Source: Myxococcota bacterium
GTDB taxonomy: Bacteria; Myxococcota_A; UBA9160; SZUA-336
DNA: 45,686 nt
NCBI GenBank assembly: GCA_035498015.1
Contig: DATKAO010000196.1
Span: 1-45,686, forward strand
Direction: 5' to 3'
Both the position numbers and the translations under genes were made by a program. The notes beneath the pieces were generated by a model, which did not search any database, had not been told where the DNA came from, and saw only the letters and a list, made by a program, of their open reading frames with translations. Positions 10,219-17,750 of the stretch are shown here, piece after piece. Each line of letters begins with the position of its first letter. Position 1 is the first letter of the stretch.

Positions 10219-11928
10219 CTACGCGGCCCGGATCAGCCGTCCCGGCAGCGCGCCCGTGGGCTCGTCGCGGAGTGACACGACCTCGCCCGAGACCAGAGTC
10301 GCCTCGTAGCCGCGCGCCCTCTGCAGGAAGCGCGCACCGCCGGCGGGCAGGTCGTGGGCCATGCGCGGCGGCTCGAGCTGCAGGCGCGTGAAGTCGACGA
10401 GGTTCAGGTCCGCCTTCTGGCCCGGCGCGATGCTTCCGCGGTCGGGCAGCCCGTACAGGTCGGCGGTGTCGCGCGTCATGCGCCGGATCACGAGCTCGAG
10501 CGGCAGGGTCGGGCCGCGCTTCCGGTCGCGCACCCAGTGCGTGAGCATGAACGTGGGAATGCTCGCGTCGCAGATGATGCCACAGTGCGCGCCGCCGTCG
10601 CCCAGGCCGAGCGCGGCACGCGGGTGCAGCAGCATCTCGCGGATCGGGTCACACGAGAGATCGCTGTAGTTCAGCACCGGCACGAGCAGGAGCTCCAGCC
10701 CGTCCTTCTCGAGCAGCTTGTCGTACAGCACGTCTTCGGGCTCGCGGCCGGCGCGCTTCGCCAGTGCCTCGATCGAGGCCTCGTACGGCGGCTCGTAGTC
10801 GGGCGGGTCGCCGATCGGGAAGGTCTTTCCGTACAGCGCCGCGAGCATCGACGGCACCTGCGCGCGCTCGGCCAGGATGCGCCGCTTCACCTCGGGATCG
10901 CGCAGCCGGGCCACGCGCTCGACCAGCGGCAGCGGGCGCAGTGACTCGAACGCGGGCCGGCCCGCGAACGGGTGGATCTTGGTCTGGTGTCCGATCAAGA
11001 GGCCGAACGGGCGGCCGGCGACCTGCGGAAACACCTGCGCGCCCTCGCGCGTGGCCTCGGCAGAGACTTCGAGCAGCTCCCGCCACAGCTTGGGGGCCGC
11101 GTCGAACTGCAGCATGGCGAACGTGACTGGCCGGCGGATCTCGGCCGAGAGCCGCCGCATCCAGTCCATCTCGCGCATGGGGCCGGCGATGTCCTCGCCC
11201 GCGGCACCGGCGCCCGCGAGCTCGAAGATGCCGCGGCCGAGCTCGCCCAGCACGCGCCCGATCCCGAACAGCTCGTCCTCCGCGGCGAACGTGCCCGGCA
11301 CCGGCTCGCCGGTGATCGCGCGATGCACGATCGTGCGCGAGGTCGAGAAGCCCAGCGCCCCCGCCTCGAGCCCGCCGCGCACCAGCTCCGCCATCTGCGC
11401 GATGTCCTCGGCCGTGGCGGCCTCGTTCCGCGCGCCGCGCTCGCCCATCACGTACGCGCGCACCGCGCCGTGCGGCACCTGGGTGCCCACGTCGGCCGCG
11501 AAGCGGCGCCGCGCGAGCGCGTCGAGATACTCGGGAAAGGTCTCCCATTCCCACTGGATGCCTTCGGCCAGCGCCGCGCCGGGAATGTCCTCGACGCCTT
11601 CCATGAGTCCGATCAGGAACGGGTGCTGGTCCGGGCGCACGGGCGCGAAGCCCACGCCGCAGTTGCCCATCACCAGCGTAGTGACTCCGTGCCAGGTCGA
11701 TGGCGCGAGCTGCGGGTCCCAGGTGGCCTGCCCGTCGTAGTGCGTGTGGATGTCGACGAAGCCGGGAGTGACCAGCAATCCGTCGGCGTCGAGCGTGCGC
11801 CGCGCGTCGCCCGACACCCGGCCCAGCTGGGCAATGCGCCCGCCGGTCACGGCCACGTCGGCCGTGCGCGGGGGCGCGCCCGTGCCGTCGACGACCGTCC
11901 CGCCGCGGATCACGAGATCGAACGACAT
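10219..11928 (-). CDS. Amidohydrolase, N-acyl-D-amino-acid deacylase (D-aminoacylase) type
   Basis: 569 residues of the amidohydrolase superfamily, D-aminoacylase branch, which releases D-amino acids or related amines from N-acyl compounds using bound zinc. The start is MSFDLVIRGGTVVDGTGAPP, with the metal motif GFVDIHTHYDGQATWDP (about residues 53-69), GNCGVGFAPVRP, FSTSRTIVHRAITGEPVPGT, and a late metal-site segment GLGDGGAHCGIICD; it ends with the beta-sandwich strands (GSIAPGQKADLNLVD). Length is close to family members. ATG 11928 follows GAGGAGAG. It lies 21 bp behind the SMP-30 gene and is probably cotranscribed. Exact substrate unknown; homologues in uncultured bacteria are often simply called amidohydrolases. 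Confidence 0.88.
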   Translation of the reverse strand: MSFDLVIRGGTVVDGTGAPPRTADVAVTGGRIAQLGRVSGDARRTLDADGLLVTPGFVDIHTHYDGQATWDPQLAPSTWHGVTTLVMGNCGVGFAPVRPDQHPFLIGLMEGVEDIPGAALAEGIQWEWETFPEYLDALARRRFAADVGTQVPHGAVRAYVMGERGARNEAATAEDIAQMAELVRGGLEAGALGFSTSRTIVHRAITGEPVPGTFAAEDELFGIGRVLGELGRGIFELAGAGAAGEDIAGPMREMDWMRRLSAEIRRPVTFAMLQFDAAPKLWRELLEVSAEATREGAQVFPQVAGRPFGLLIGHQTKIHPFAGRPAFESLRPLPLVERVARLRDPEVKRRILAERAQVPSMLAALYGKTFPIGDPPDYEPPYEASIEALAKRAGREPEDVLYDKLLEKDGLELLLVPVLNYSDLSCDPIREMLLHPRAALGLGDGGAHCGIICDASIPTFMLTHWVRDRKRGPTLPLELVIRRMTRDTADLYGLPDRGSIAPGQKADLNLVDFTRLQLEPPRMAHDLPAGGARFLQRARGYEATLVSGEVVSLRDEPTGALPGRLIRAA

Positions 11929-11949
11929 CGGCGCTCTCCTCGAGCTGAC

Positions 11950-12870
11950 TCAGGCGTTGAAGTCGAGCCGCAGCCCCGGCTTGGGCCAGGGCATCTTGAG
12001 CAGCAGCCCGCGGCCCGACACGGTGATCCACGCGGTCTTCATGTCCTTGCCGCCGAACGCGATGTTGGTGACCAGTGGGTCCTTGTACTGCGCGAGCGAG
12101 GTGAACTTCACCTTGCCCTTGGGTGAGATGGTCGAGATGCCGCTGTTGATCAGCGTGGCCACGCACACGTCGCCGTTGGCCTGCACCGCGAGTGAGTCGT
12201 AGAGCGAGTAGCCGGGCGTCTGGCCCACGTACACCCCGCCCGGCAGGAGCCCTTCCGATTTCGCGAGCTGGCCGGGCTTGCCGATCTTCGCGGCGAACAG
12301 CCGACCCGAGAACGTCTCGGCGTAGTACACGGTCTTCTCGTCGGGTGAGAGACCCACACCGTTCGGCCCGGCGAGCTCGTGGATCTGGCAGGAGATGTGA
12401 CTGCCGTCGGGCCGCGCGTAGAACAGGCCGCCGTGCACGCGGTGGTGACTCGTCGACTTCGCGTGGTCGGTGAACCAGAAGCCGCCGGTCTTGTCGAACA
12501 CGATGTCGTTCGGCCCCGAGAGCATGCGGTCGTCGCAGTGCGTGTAAAGCGTGTCGACCTTGCCGGTCGAGAGGTCCACGCGCTGGATCGAGCCGCTCTT
12601 GTAGTCCTCGGCCTGGTGACCCGGCAGCAGCACGCCTTGCACCTTGGCCCAGGCGAAGCCGCCGTTGTTGCAGATGTAGAGCGCGCCGTCGGGGCCGATC
12701 GCGGCGCCGTTCGGCCCGCCGCCCACGTGCGCCACGAGCTGCTTCTTCCCGTTCGGAAGCACGCGCGTGACGTCGCCGGAGTTGATCTCGACCACGATCA
12801 CCGAGCCGTCGTCCATGACGACCGGCCCCTCGGGGAACTTCAGACCGGAGGCAACCTGGGTGATGGCCAC
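11950..12870 (-). CDS. SMP-30/gluconolactonase/LRE-family protein
   Basis: 306 residues forming a six-bladed propeller of the SMP-30 family; members are lactonases or related metal-dependent hydrolases. Family features include GLKFPEGPVVMDDGSVIVVE near the start with the first metal Glu, GGPNGAAIGPDGALYICNN, LSGPNDIVFDKTGGFWFTD with Asn/Asp ligands, and AGPNGVGLSPDEKTVYYAE. GTG 12870 is chosen because ACGAGGAG precedes it. A TATGCT on the minus strand (12903-12898) is a candidate -10. No signal peptide. Next gene downstream is the amidohydrolase; together they suggest hydrolysis of a lactone or amide substrate. Confidence 0.87.
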   Translation of the reverse strand: MAITQVASGLKFPEGPVVMDDGSVIVVEINSGDVTRVLPNGKKQLVAHVGGGPNGAAIGPDGALYICNNGGFAWAKVQGVLLPGHQAEDYKSGSIQRVDLSTGKVDTLYTHCDDRMLSGPNDIVFDKTGGFWFTDHAKSTSHHRVHGGLFYARPDGSHISCQIHELAGPNGVGLSPDEKTVYYAETFSGRLFAAKIGKPGQLAKSEGLLPGGVYVGQTPGYSLYDSLAVQANGDVCVATLINSGISTISPKGKVKFTSLAQYKDPLVTNIAFGGKDMKTAWITVSGRGLLLKMPWPKPGLRLDFNA

Positions 12871-12922
12871 GTGCGTGCTCCTCGTTGGTTCGAGGCCAGC
12901 ATACACCGCGCGCGGTCGCGGC

Positions 12923-14086
12923 TCAGTGGGCCTCGAGCGCGTTCGCCGCGCCGTCGATCGCGTCGTCGACCGAGCCGACGAAGCCCGGGACGTCGGGGTC
13001 GGGGTCGAACACGACGCCCTTCTTCTCGGCCTTCTCGACGGCCTTGCCGGCGGCGGTGCCGAGTTTGTCGCGGCCCTTCTGGCGCGCGACGGCGAGCTTC
13101 GACGCGTCGGGCTTCGCGCTGTTCTTGCCCTCGGCCTTGATGCCCGCGCCGCAGGCGCTGGCGGCCGCGCCCAGCCACGACGACTCGAGCGCGGGGGTCG
13201 GAGGAGTCACCGCGTCGGCCCGGACGGCCGAGAAGGCGACCAGGTTGCCGATCACCATGCGCGCCACGTCGCCCGAGACGGAGAGCGGGCACGCGAGGTG
13301 CTTGCGCTCGGCGCCGACTCCGGCCTTGTCGAAGGCGGTCAGGAACTTGCCATCGGCCTTGGCCGTGCAGGCGTTCAGCACGGCGCTCGCGGGGTCCTTC
13401 TCGGGCGCCTTGGCGCGCCTGGCGAGACACTGGAAGCGCGACTGACAGAGCGCCGCGGCGGCGTTCAGCCGGGCCGTGTGACAGGCCGCCTTCGGGTCCT
13501 TGGTGCTGCCGCCCCCGCCGCTGCCTGGCTTGAACTCGAAGTACACCTGTCCGTAAGTGCCGGTGGCTGCGCCGACGAGGGTCGTGTACTTGTTCGGGTT
13601 CTGATCCAGCGCCTGCCCGTTGCTGGCGCTGGCCGAGCCCACGAACTGCAGCGAGAGGACCAGCTCGGGGGCGAGGTTCGGGTCGCCCAGCATGACGTGA
13701 TTCGTGTCGTCGCCGGGCGCGGTGAGATACAGGATGTCCGCCGACGCGTTGTCACTCACCGAGACCAGATTCTGCATGGCCACCACCGCGTCGCTGCGGG
13801 ACGCGGTCCAGCTCCCGATCTGGAGCTTTAGCTCCGCGATCGCGCCGGTGTAGTGGGTCTGGTCGGCGGCGTCCTGCGAGCCGGGTGTCGAGAGCTCGAG
13901 CGTGTAGTCGACCTGCACGGTCGCACCCTCGCTCACCCCCAGGTCGTGGAGAGCGCCGGTGTGGTCGCCGCCCAGCCCAGCCAGGACGTGCAGCACGCGC
14001 CCGGTGACGTGGTAGCTCTTGGTCGCGGCCCCGGCGGGGTCCGTCCAAGCGAAAGCCAGCAAAAGAAACGCGAAGACCCGCCGCAC
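12923..14086 (-). CDS. Secreted six-cysteine protein, paralogue of the 9045-10217 gene
   Basis: 387 residues from GTG 14086 (preceded by CCGGAGGCGG). A signal peptide (MRRVFAFLLLAFAWTDPAGA) is followed by a beta-rich domain that includes ELKLQIGSWTA, a Gly-rich linker (GSGGGGSTKDP, about 188-198), and the helical Cys domain with Cys at 202, 214, 220, 240, 266 and 312. These spacings equal those of the plus-strand paralogue. The end repeats the motif FDPDPDVPGFVGSVDDAID. Function unknown. It lies between the monoheme cytochrome and the SMP-30 gene on the same strand. A role in the electron-transfer locus is possible only by position. Confidence 0.85.
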   Translation of the reverse strand: MRRVFAFLLLAFAWTDPAGAATKSYHVTGRVLHVLAGLGGDHTGALHDLGVSEGATVQVDYTLELSTPGSQDAADQTHYTGAIAELKLQIGSWTASRSDAVVAMQNLVSVSDNASADILYLTAPGDDTNHVMLGDPNLAPELVLSLQFVGSASASNGQALDQNPNKYTTLVGAATGTYGQVYFEFKPGSGGGGSTKDPKAACHTARLNAAAALCQSRFQCLARRAKAPEKDPASAVLNACTAKADGKFLTAFDKAGVGAERKHLACPLSVSGDVARMVIGNLVAFSAVRADAVTPPTPALESSWLGAAASACGAGIKAEGKNSAKPDASKLAVARQKGRDKLGTAAGKAVEKAEKKGVVFDPDPDVPGFVGSVDDAIDGAANALEAH

Positions 14087-14151
14087 GCCGCCCGCCTCCG
14101 GATGAGAGCGCGCTCATTCTTTCAGAGCTCGAGGCTTCGCGCAAAGCTGGA

Positions 14152-14460
14152 TCAGCGCGGCACGGCGGCGGCGATCGCCGCGAGCTCCTCGTCCGACAGC
14201 TTCCCCGAGAGTGTCTTGTGGCGCGGGCTCGTGCGCACGTGCTTCACGATGTCGTCGGCGCTGAGCTTGGTGCCGGCGAGCGCGGGCACCTTCATGGCCT
14301 TGGCGGCGGCGCTGTCGGCCTTGCCGTCGGCGCCGTGACAGCCGGCGCAGTTCTTGGTGAACAGCGCGGCGCCTTCGACCGCCGCCCCCGAGACGCGGGC
14401 CGTGAAGGGGAATGCGAGCACGAGTGCGAGGACGGCGAGGCGTGACTGCAGGGTGCGCAT
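14152..14460 (-). CDS. Small class I cytochrome c, monoheme, His in place of the usual distal Met
   Basis: 102 residues, exported (signal peptide about residues 1-26, ending VSGA). One heme motif CAGCH (C38, C41, H42). The C-terminal helix follows the class I pattern (SGKLSDEELAAIAAAV), but where relatives have a Met in a MPxF-type loop this protein has His81 (RHKTLSG). Met56 (KAMKVPAL) is an alternative ligand but lies at an unusual position. It follows the barrel gene by 12 bp and should be periplasmic, fitting a soluble electron carrier for the porin-cytochrome complex. SD on the minus strand is AAAGGGAGAAATTC. Confidence 0.9.
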   Translation of the reverse strand: MRTLQSRLAVLALVLAFPFTARVSGAAVEGAALFTKNCAGCHGADGKADSAAAKAMKVPALAGTKLSADDIVKHVRTSPRHKTLSGKLSDEELAAIAAAVPR

Positions 14461-14472
14461 GAATTTCTCCCT

Positions 14473-16602
14473 TTAGAAGTGGTAGACCACACTCAGACTG
14501 AACAGGTGGGCGCCGTAGTTCTCGAGCCCGTCGTTCAGGAACACGTCGTTGTTCGTGCCGAGCAGGGGCTGTCCCTCCACGTTGCTCGTCAGGCGAGTCA
14601 CTCCGAGCCCGTCGAACTGCCAGTCGTGCTGGTCGTAGCTCTCGTAGCGGTAGCGCGCGATCAGGCTCAGGTGCTCGTCGTAGCGATAGCGGAGGCTCGT
14701 GTTCGCCGCCCACAGCGTGTCGGCGATCTCGGGGAAGTCGACCGCGTCGGGCGGCGTGCCATTGGTCTGGTTGCGGCCGTTGCCGGCCTGGATGAAGAAT
14801 CCGGCGCTGAACAGCACGCGCTCGGGCACGAGCTGGAGTGTCAGGTCGATGCCGCCGGTATGCGCGGTGTCCTGCTCCTGGCTGCGCCACACGGCCGTGC
14901 CGCCCGACGCCGCGCTGCGCATCAGCATCGCGATCCAGTCGTAGCTGTAGTAGGCCGAGATCTCGACGCGCGGATGCGGGTGGTAGCTGAGCTCGAAACC
15001 CACGTCCCAGCGGTCGTCGGAGAGCAGGCCGAAGTCACCCTGGGTCCAGTCCGTCAGGTGCATGTCGCCGGTGAGCGTGAGGTCCACGTTCTCGCGCAGG
15101 AAGAACTGCGACAGGAGCTGCAGGTTGTGACTGTGGTTGTCGGCCTCGTCGAACTTGCGGATCGGCGGAGTGAGTGGCGAGTGCGGCACGCCCGGCTCGA
15201 TCGCGTCGAACGGGGCCAGCTCGTCGTAGCTGCTGCCGGTGCGCGTGCGATAGACGTACGACGTCTGGAAGCGCGCCCAGCTCCCGGCGCGGTAGTCGAG
15301 CCGCGCCTCGGGGCTGAACTCGTCCAGGTGCCGCACCTCGCGCTCGGGCCCGCGGTCCCAGTGCTCCCAGTTGAAGGCGAGCGTGGCCTTGGCCGCGCTG
15401 GTGATCCGGTAGGCGCCTTGCACGCCGGCGTTCTGCGTGATGAAGCTCGGCGCGAAGGAGCGGCGGGTCTCGGCGGTGAGTCCCGCGTCGGTGGTCGAGG
15501 TCTGCGTGAACAGGATCTCGTTGCTCTTGTTGTCGTAGTCGTAGATGCGGTAGCGCGCGGTCACGTCGAACGCGCGCGCCGGCCGCGCGGTGAACACGAA
15601 GTTGGCGAGCAGCGGGCGGACGTCGCCGCCCAGGTTGCTCGCGGGCAGCGGCGCGGGAGTCGACAGCGGATTCACCGTGAGCGCCACGAAGCTCTCGTCC
15701 TGGCGCCGGAAGCCGTAGGCGATCGTGCCCGCGAGACGTGACACGAACGGGGTCGGCAGCACGGTCGAGCCGCTCAGCGAGATCATGTGCGACAGGTTGT
15801 CCGGCGCCGCTGCGATCGCGCCCAGCGACGAGCCGCCCGCGAACGGCGCCGGGTTCTCGACCTGGAACGAGCGGAAGTGATTGTCGAAGTAGCTGAGCGT
15901 GTAGCTCGCGCCCAGGCTGTACGAGTCACGCGCGAACAAGAGCTCGGCCGAGCCCTCGCGCGTGTGCTCGTCGACCGGCTCGGGAAAGTGCACGAAGTTG
16001 CTGAAGCCGAAGGTGATCTGATCGGGCCGCCGCCCGTCGCGGTCGAGCGCGCGGTAGCCGGCGCGCAGCTCGGTGTCCTGGTTGGGCTTGTAGAACGCGC
16101 CGACGTTGGCCTCGTTGGCGTCGAAGCCGAGCTTCGCGTCCACGGCCGAGCTCGTGACCAGCGACTCGAAGCCCGCGGTGTCGGCGGGCGGAGCGCCGGG
16201 CAGGAACAGCTTGCCGCTGTCGACGCCGAGATAGGGCGACAGCGCCTGGTTGCTGTAGTTGTGCGGCAGGAGTGAGTACGCCCCCGAGATGCCCCAGTGA
16301 CCAAAGCGCCCGCCCTCGAGGAAGTAGTCGGCGTCCTTCTCGCCCATGTCGAAGCCGCCGAAGTGGAGATAGTGCAGGTCGTCGAGATCCTGCAGCGTGA
16401 AGTCGGCCGCGCCGAACACTCCCTCGTGCGGGTCGCGGTATTCGAGGAACTTCGCCGAGTGGTCGTCGCCGAGGACTCCGCGCCCGCCCATCTCGAGCCA
16501 GCCCGAGAGAGTCGTGGGGCCCAAGTCCACGTCGGCGCGCGCCGGCGCGGCCCAGAGCGCCAGCCAACCGAGCGCGAGCAGCCATGGCTGGAGTCGGCGC
16601 AT
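14473..16602 (-). CDS. MtrB/PioB family decaheme-associated outer-membrane beta-barrel
   Basis: 709 residues. Signal peptide MRRLQPWLLALGWLALWAAP (cleavage after ARA near 23), then a long run of alternating amphipathic strands and a C-terminal outer-membrane signature ending SLSVVYHF. The N-terminal part (LSGWLEMGGRGVLGDDHSAKF and EYRDPHEGVFGAADF) and length match the MtrB/PioB/DmsF family, the pore that sheathes an MtrA-type decaheme cytochrome. I see no cysteine in the protein, so it lacks the N-terminal CXXC of Shewanella MtrB. It starts 9 bp after the decaheme gene stop, so expression is coupled. Role: outer-membrane half of an electron conduit. Confidence 0.88.
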   Translation of the reverse strand: MRRLQPWLLALGWLALWAAPARADVDLGPTTLSGWLEMGGRGVLGDDHSAKFLEYRDPHEGVFGAADFTLQDLDDLHYLHFGGFDMGEKDADYFLEGGRFGHWGISGAYSLLPHNYSNQALSPYLGVDSGKLFLPGAPPADTAGFESLVTSSAVDAKLGFDANEANVGAFYKPNQDTELRAGYRALDRDGRRPDQITFGFSNFVHFPEPVDEHTREGSAELLFARDSYSLGASYTLSYFDNHFRSFQVENPAPFAGGSSLGAIAAAPDNLSHMISLSGSTVLPTPFVSRLAGTIAYGFRRQDESFVALTVNPLSTPAPLPASNLGGDVRPLLANFVFTARPARAFDVTARYRIYDYDNKSNEILFTQTSTTDAGLTAETRRSFAPSFITQNAGVQGAYRITSAAKATLAFNWEHWDRGPEREVRHLDEFSPEARLDYRAGSWARFQTSYVYRTRTGSSYDELAPFDAIEPGVPHSPLTPPIRKFDEADNHSHNLQLLSQFFLRENVDLTLTGDMHLTDWTQGDFGLLSDDRWDVGFELSYHPHPRVEISAYYSYDWIAMLMRSAASGGTAVWRSQEQDTAHTGGIDLTLQLVPERVLFSAGFFIQAGNGRNQTNGTPPDAVDFPEIADTLWAANTSLRYRYDEHLSLIARYRYESYDQHDWQFDGLGVTRLTSNVEGQPLLGTNNDVFLNDGLENYGAHLFSLSVVYHF

Positions 16603-16611
16603 GCGGCGTCC

Positions 16612-17580
16612 TCAGCGGGTGAGCGCGAAGCCCGACGGGTGGTTCGAGCCGTGCACCTGGGTGTGACACTGCAGGCACGACGTGGCCACGGCGAAGCGGT
16701 CGTTGGGGTTGCGCGGACTGGTCGCGTGGCCGGTCGACACGTGACAGGTCTGGCAGAGCCGCGGCACGTTCATCTTCAGCATCGCGTGCCGCGTGCTGCC
16801 GTGGGGGTCGTGACAGTTCAGGCAGTCCTCGACCACCGGCGAGTGCTCCCACAGGAACGGGCCGCGCTTGTCGCCGTGGCAGGAGAGACATTCGTCGTTG
16901 ACGGTGACGTGGCGGATCAGGTTCGGGTTCACGGTGCCGTGCGGCTGGTGACAGGAGCTGCAGCGCATCTTGCCTTCCGCGGCGGTGCTCACCTCGAACG
17001 AGCCCGGGCGCAGCGGCATGTGCGCATTGCGGAACGCGCGCGAGTACTGGGCGGGATGACAGCGCGCGCACGTCTCGACCTCGGTCGGCCCGGCGAGCAG
17101 GCGCGTCTGCGAGACACTCTCCATCAGCGTGTGGCACTTCGTGCACGCCACGTCGGCGGCCTGGTGCGCGCTGCCCGCCCAGTAGGTCCGGTCACCCCCG
17201 TGGTGACAGGCCATGCAGGCCGTGTTGATGCGCTGGGTGGCCTCGGGTGAGTCGTCGCCGAAGGGCACGAAGCCGCCGACGCCACGCCCGCCGCCCTGGC
17301 TCACGTGCGCCTCGCCGGGGCCGTGACAGGCCTCGCAGCCGTGCGCGGCCAGGGCCCCCTGCGCGTTCTTCGCGCTCAGCACGTGCGCGTGCGCGGTGTG
17401 TCCGTACTTCGCGCTGAAGCCGGGCTTCATGGACTCGTGACACGCCAGACAGGCCTCGTCGCCCACGTAGCCCGAGGCCGCGGCCTCCGGCTCGGCCGGC
17501 TTCGCCTCGGGGGTCTGCGTCCGGCACGCGCTCACTGCGGCGAGCAGCGCGCCGAAGAGCAGCCCCAGGCCGCGGCTCAA
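16612..17580 (-). CDS. Decaheme c-type cytochrome, DmsE/MtrA/PioA type, predicted lipoprotein
   Basis: 322 residues from TTG 17580. That start is supported by GGAG 8 bases upstream, by the TTGA overlap with the preceding stop, and because it yields a lipoprotein signal (LLFGALLAAVSAC, Cys19). Ten CXXCH motifs start at about residues 44, 82, 122, 146, 171, 207, 231, 253, 276 and 302: CLACH, CEACH, CMACH, CTKCH, CARCH, CSSCH, CLSCH, CLNCH, CQTCH, CLQCH. Spacing and additional His residues fit the DmsE/MtrA family that fills the MtrB barrel as a molecular wire. A lipid anchor is not typical of MtrA, which is soluble until it binds MtrB. If real, it would tie the wire to a membrane. Confidence 0.92.
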   Translation of the reverse strand: MSRGLGLLFGALLAAVSACRTQTPEAKPAEPEAAASGYVGDEACLACHESMKPGFSAKYGHTAHAHVLSAKNAQGALAAHGCEACHGPGEAHVSQGGGRGVGGFVPFGDDSPEATQRINTACMACHHGGDRTYWAGSAHQAADVACTKCHTLMESVSQTRLLAGPTEVETCARCHPAQYSRAFRNAHMPLRPGSFEVSTAAEGKMRCSSCHQPHGTVNPNLIRHVTVNDECLSCHGDKRGPFLWEHSPVVEDCLNCHDPHGSTRHAMLKMNVPRLCQTCHVSTGHATSPRNPNDRFAVATSCLQCHTQVHGSNHPSGFALTR

Positions 17581-17750
17581 TCCGAGCTCCGCGTGCGGAA
17601 GCGCGCCAAGAGAGCCAGCGCCACGCCCAGCACGACGCTGGGCGTTCCCAGGAACGTCGCGCGCGTGGCGGTGTCGCCGTTCAGATCGAAGAGTGACTGC
17701 GCCAACGGCACCAGACCCAGCGCGATCAGCACGCTCGCGAGCCGGATCAT
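17577..17750 (-). CDS. 57-residue membrane protein inside the porin-cytochrome operon
   Basis: Two hydrophobic segments, MIRLASVLIALGLVPLAQSL and GTPSVVLGVALALLARF, separated by FDLNGDTATRATFL and ending in a basic tail (RTRSSD). ATG 17750 overlaps the stop of the NapC-like gene (ATGA), and its own TGA overlaps the decaheme TTG start (TTGA). It is therefore translated from within the operon and coupled on both sides. Family not recognised. By position it may help assembly or link the inner-membrane cytochrome to the decaheme lipoprotein; this is inference. Confidence 0.75.
   Translation of the reverse strand: MIRLASVLIALGLVPLAQSLFDLNGDTATRATFLGTPSVVLGVALALLARFRTRSSD

Noticed and set aside
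10649-12166. 505-codon minus-strand frame overlapping the amidohydrolase and SMP-30 genes
   Set aside because: Arg/Ala-rich off-frame translation; both real genes have complete motifs in other frames.
14479-15741. 420-codon plus-strand frame opposite the MtrB/PioB barrel gene
   Set aside because: Composition (Val/Arg/Glu/Ala) and lack of motifs mark it as an antisense shadow of the barrel gene.
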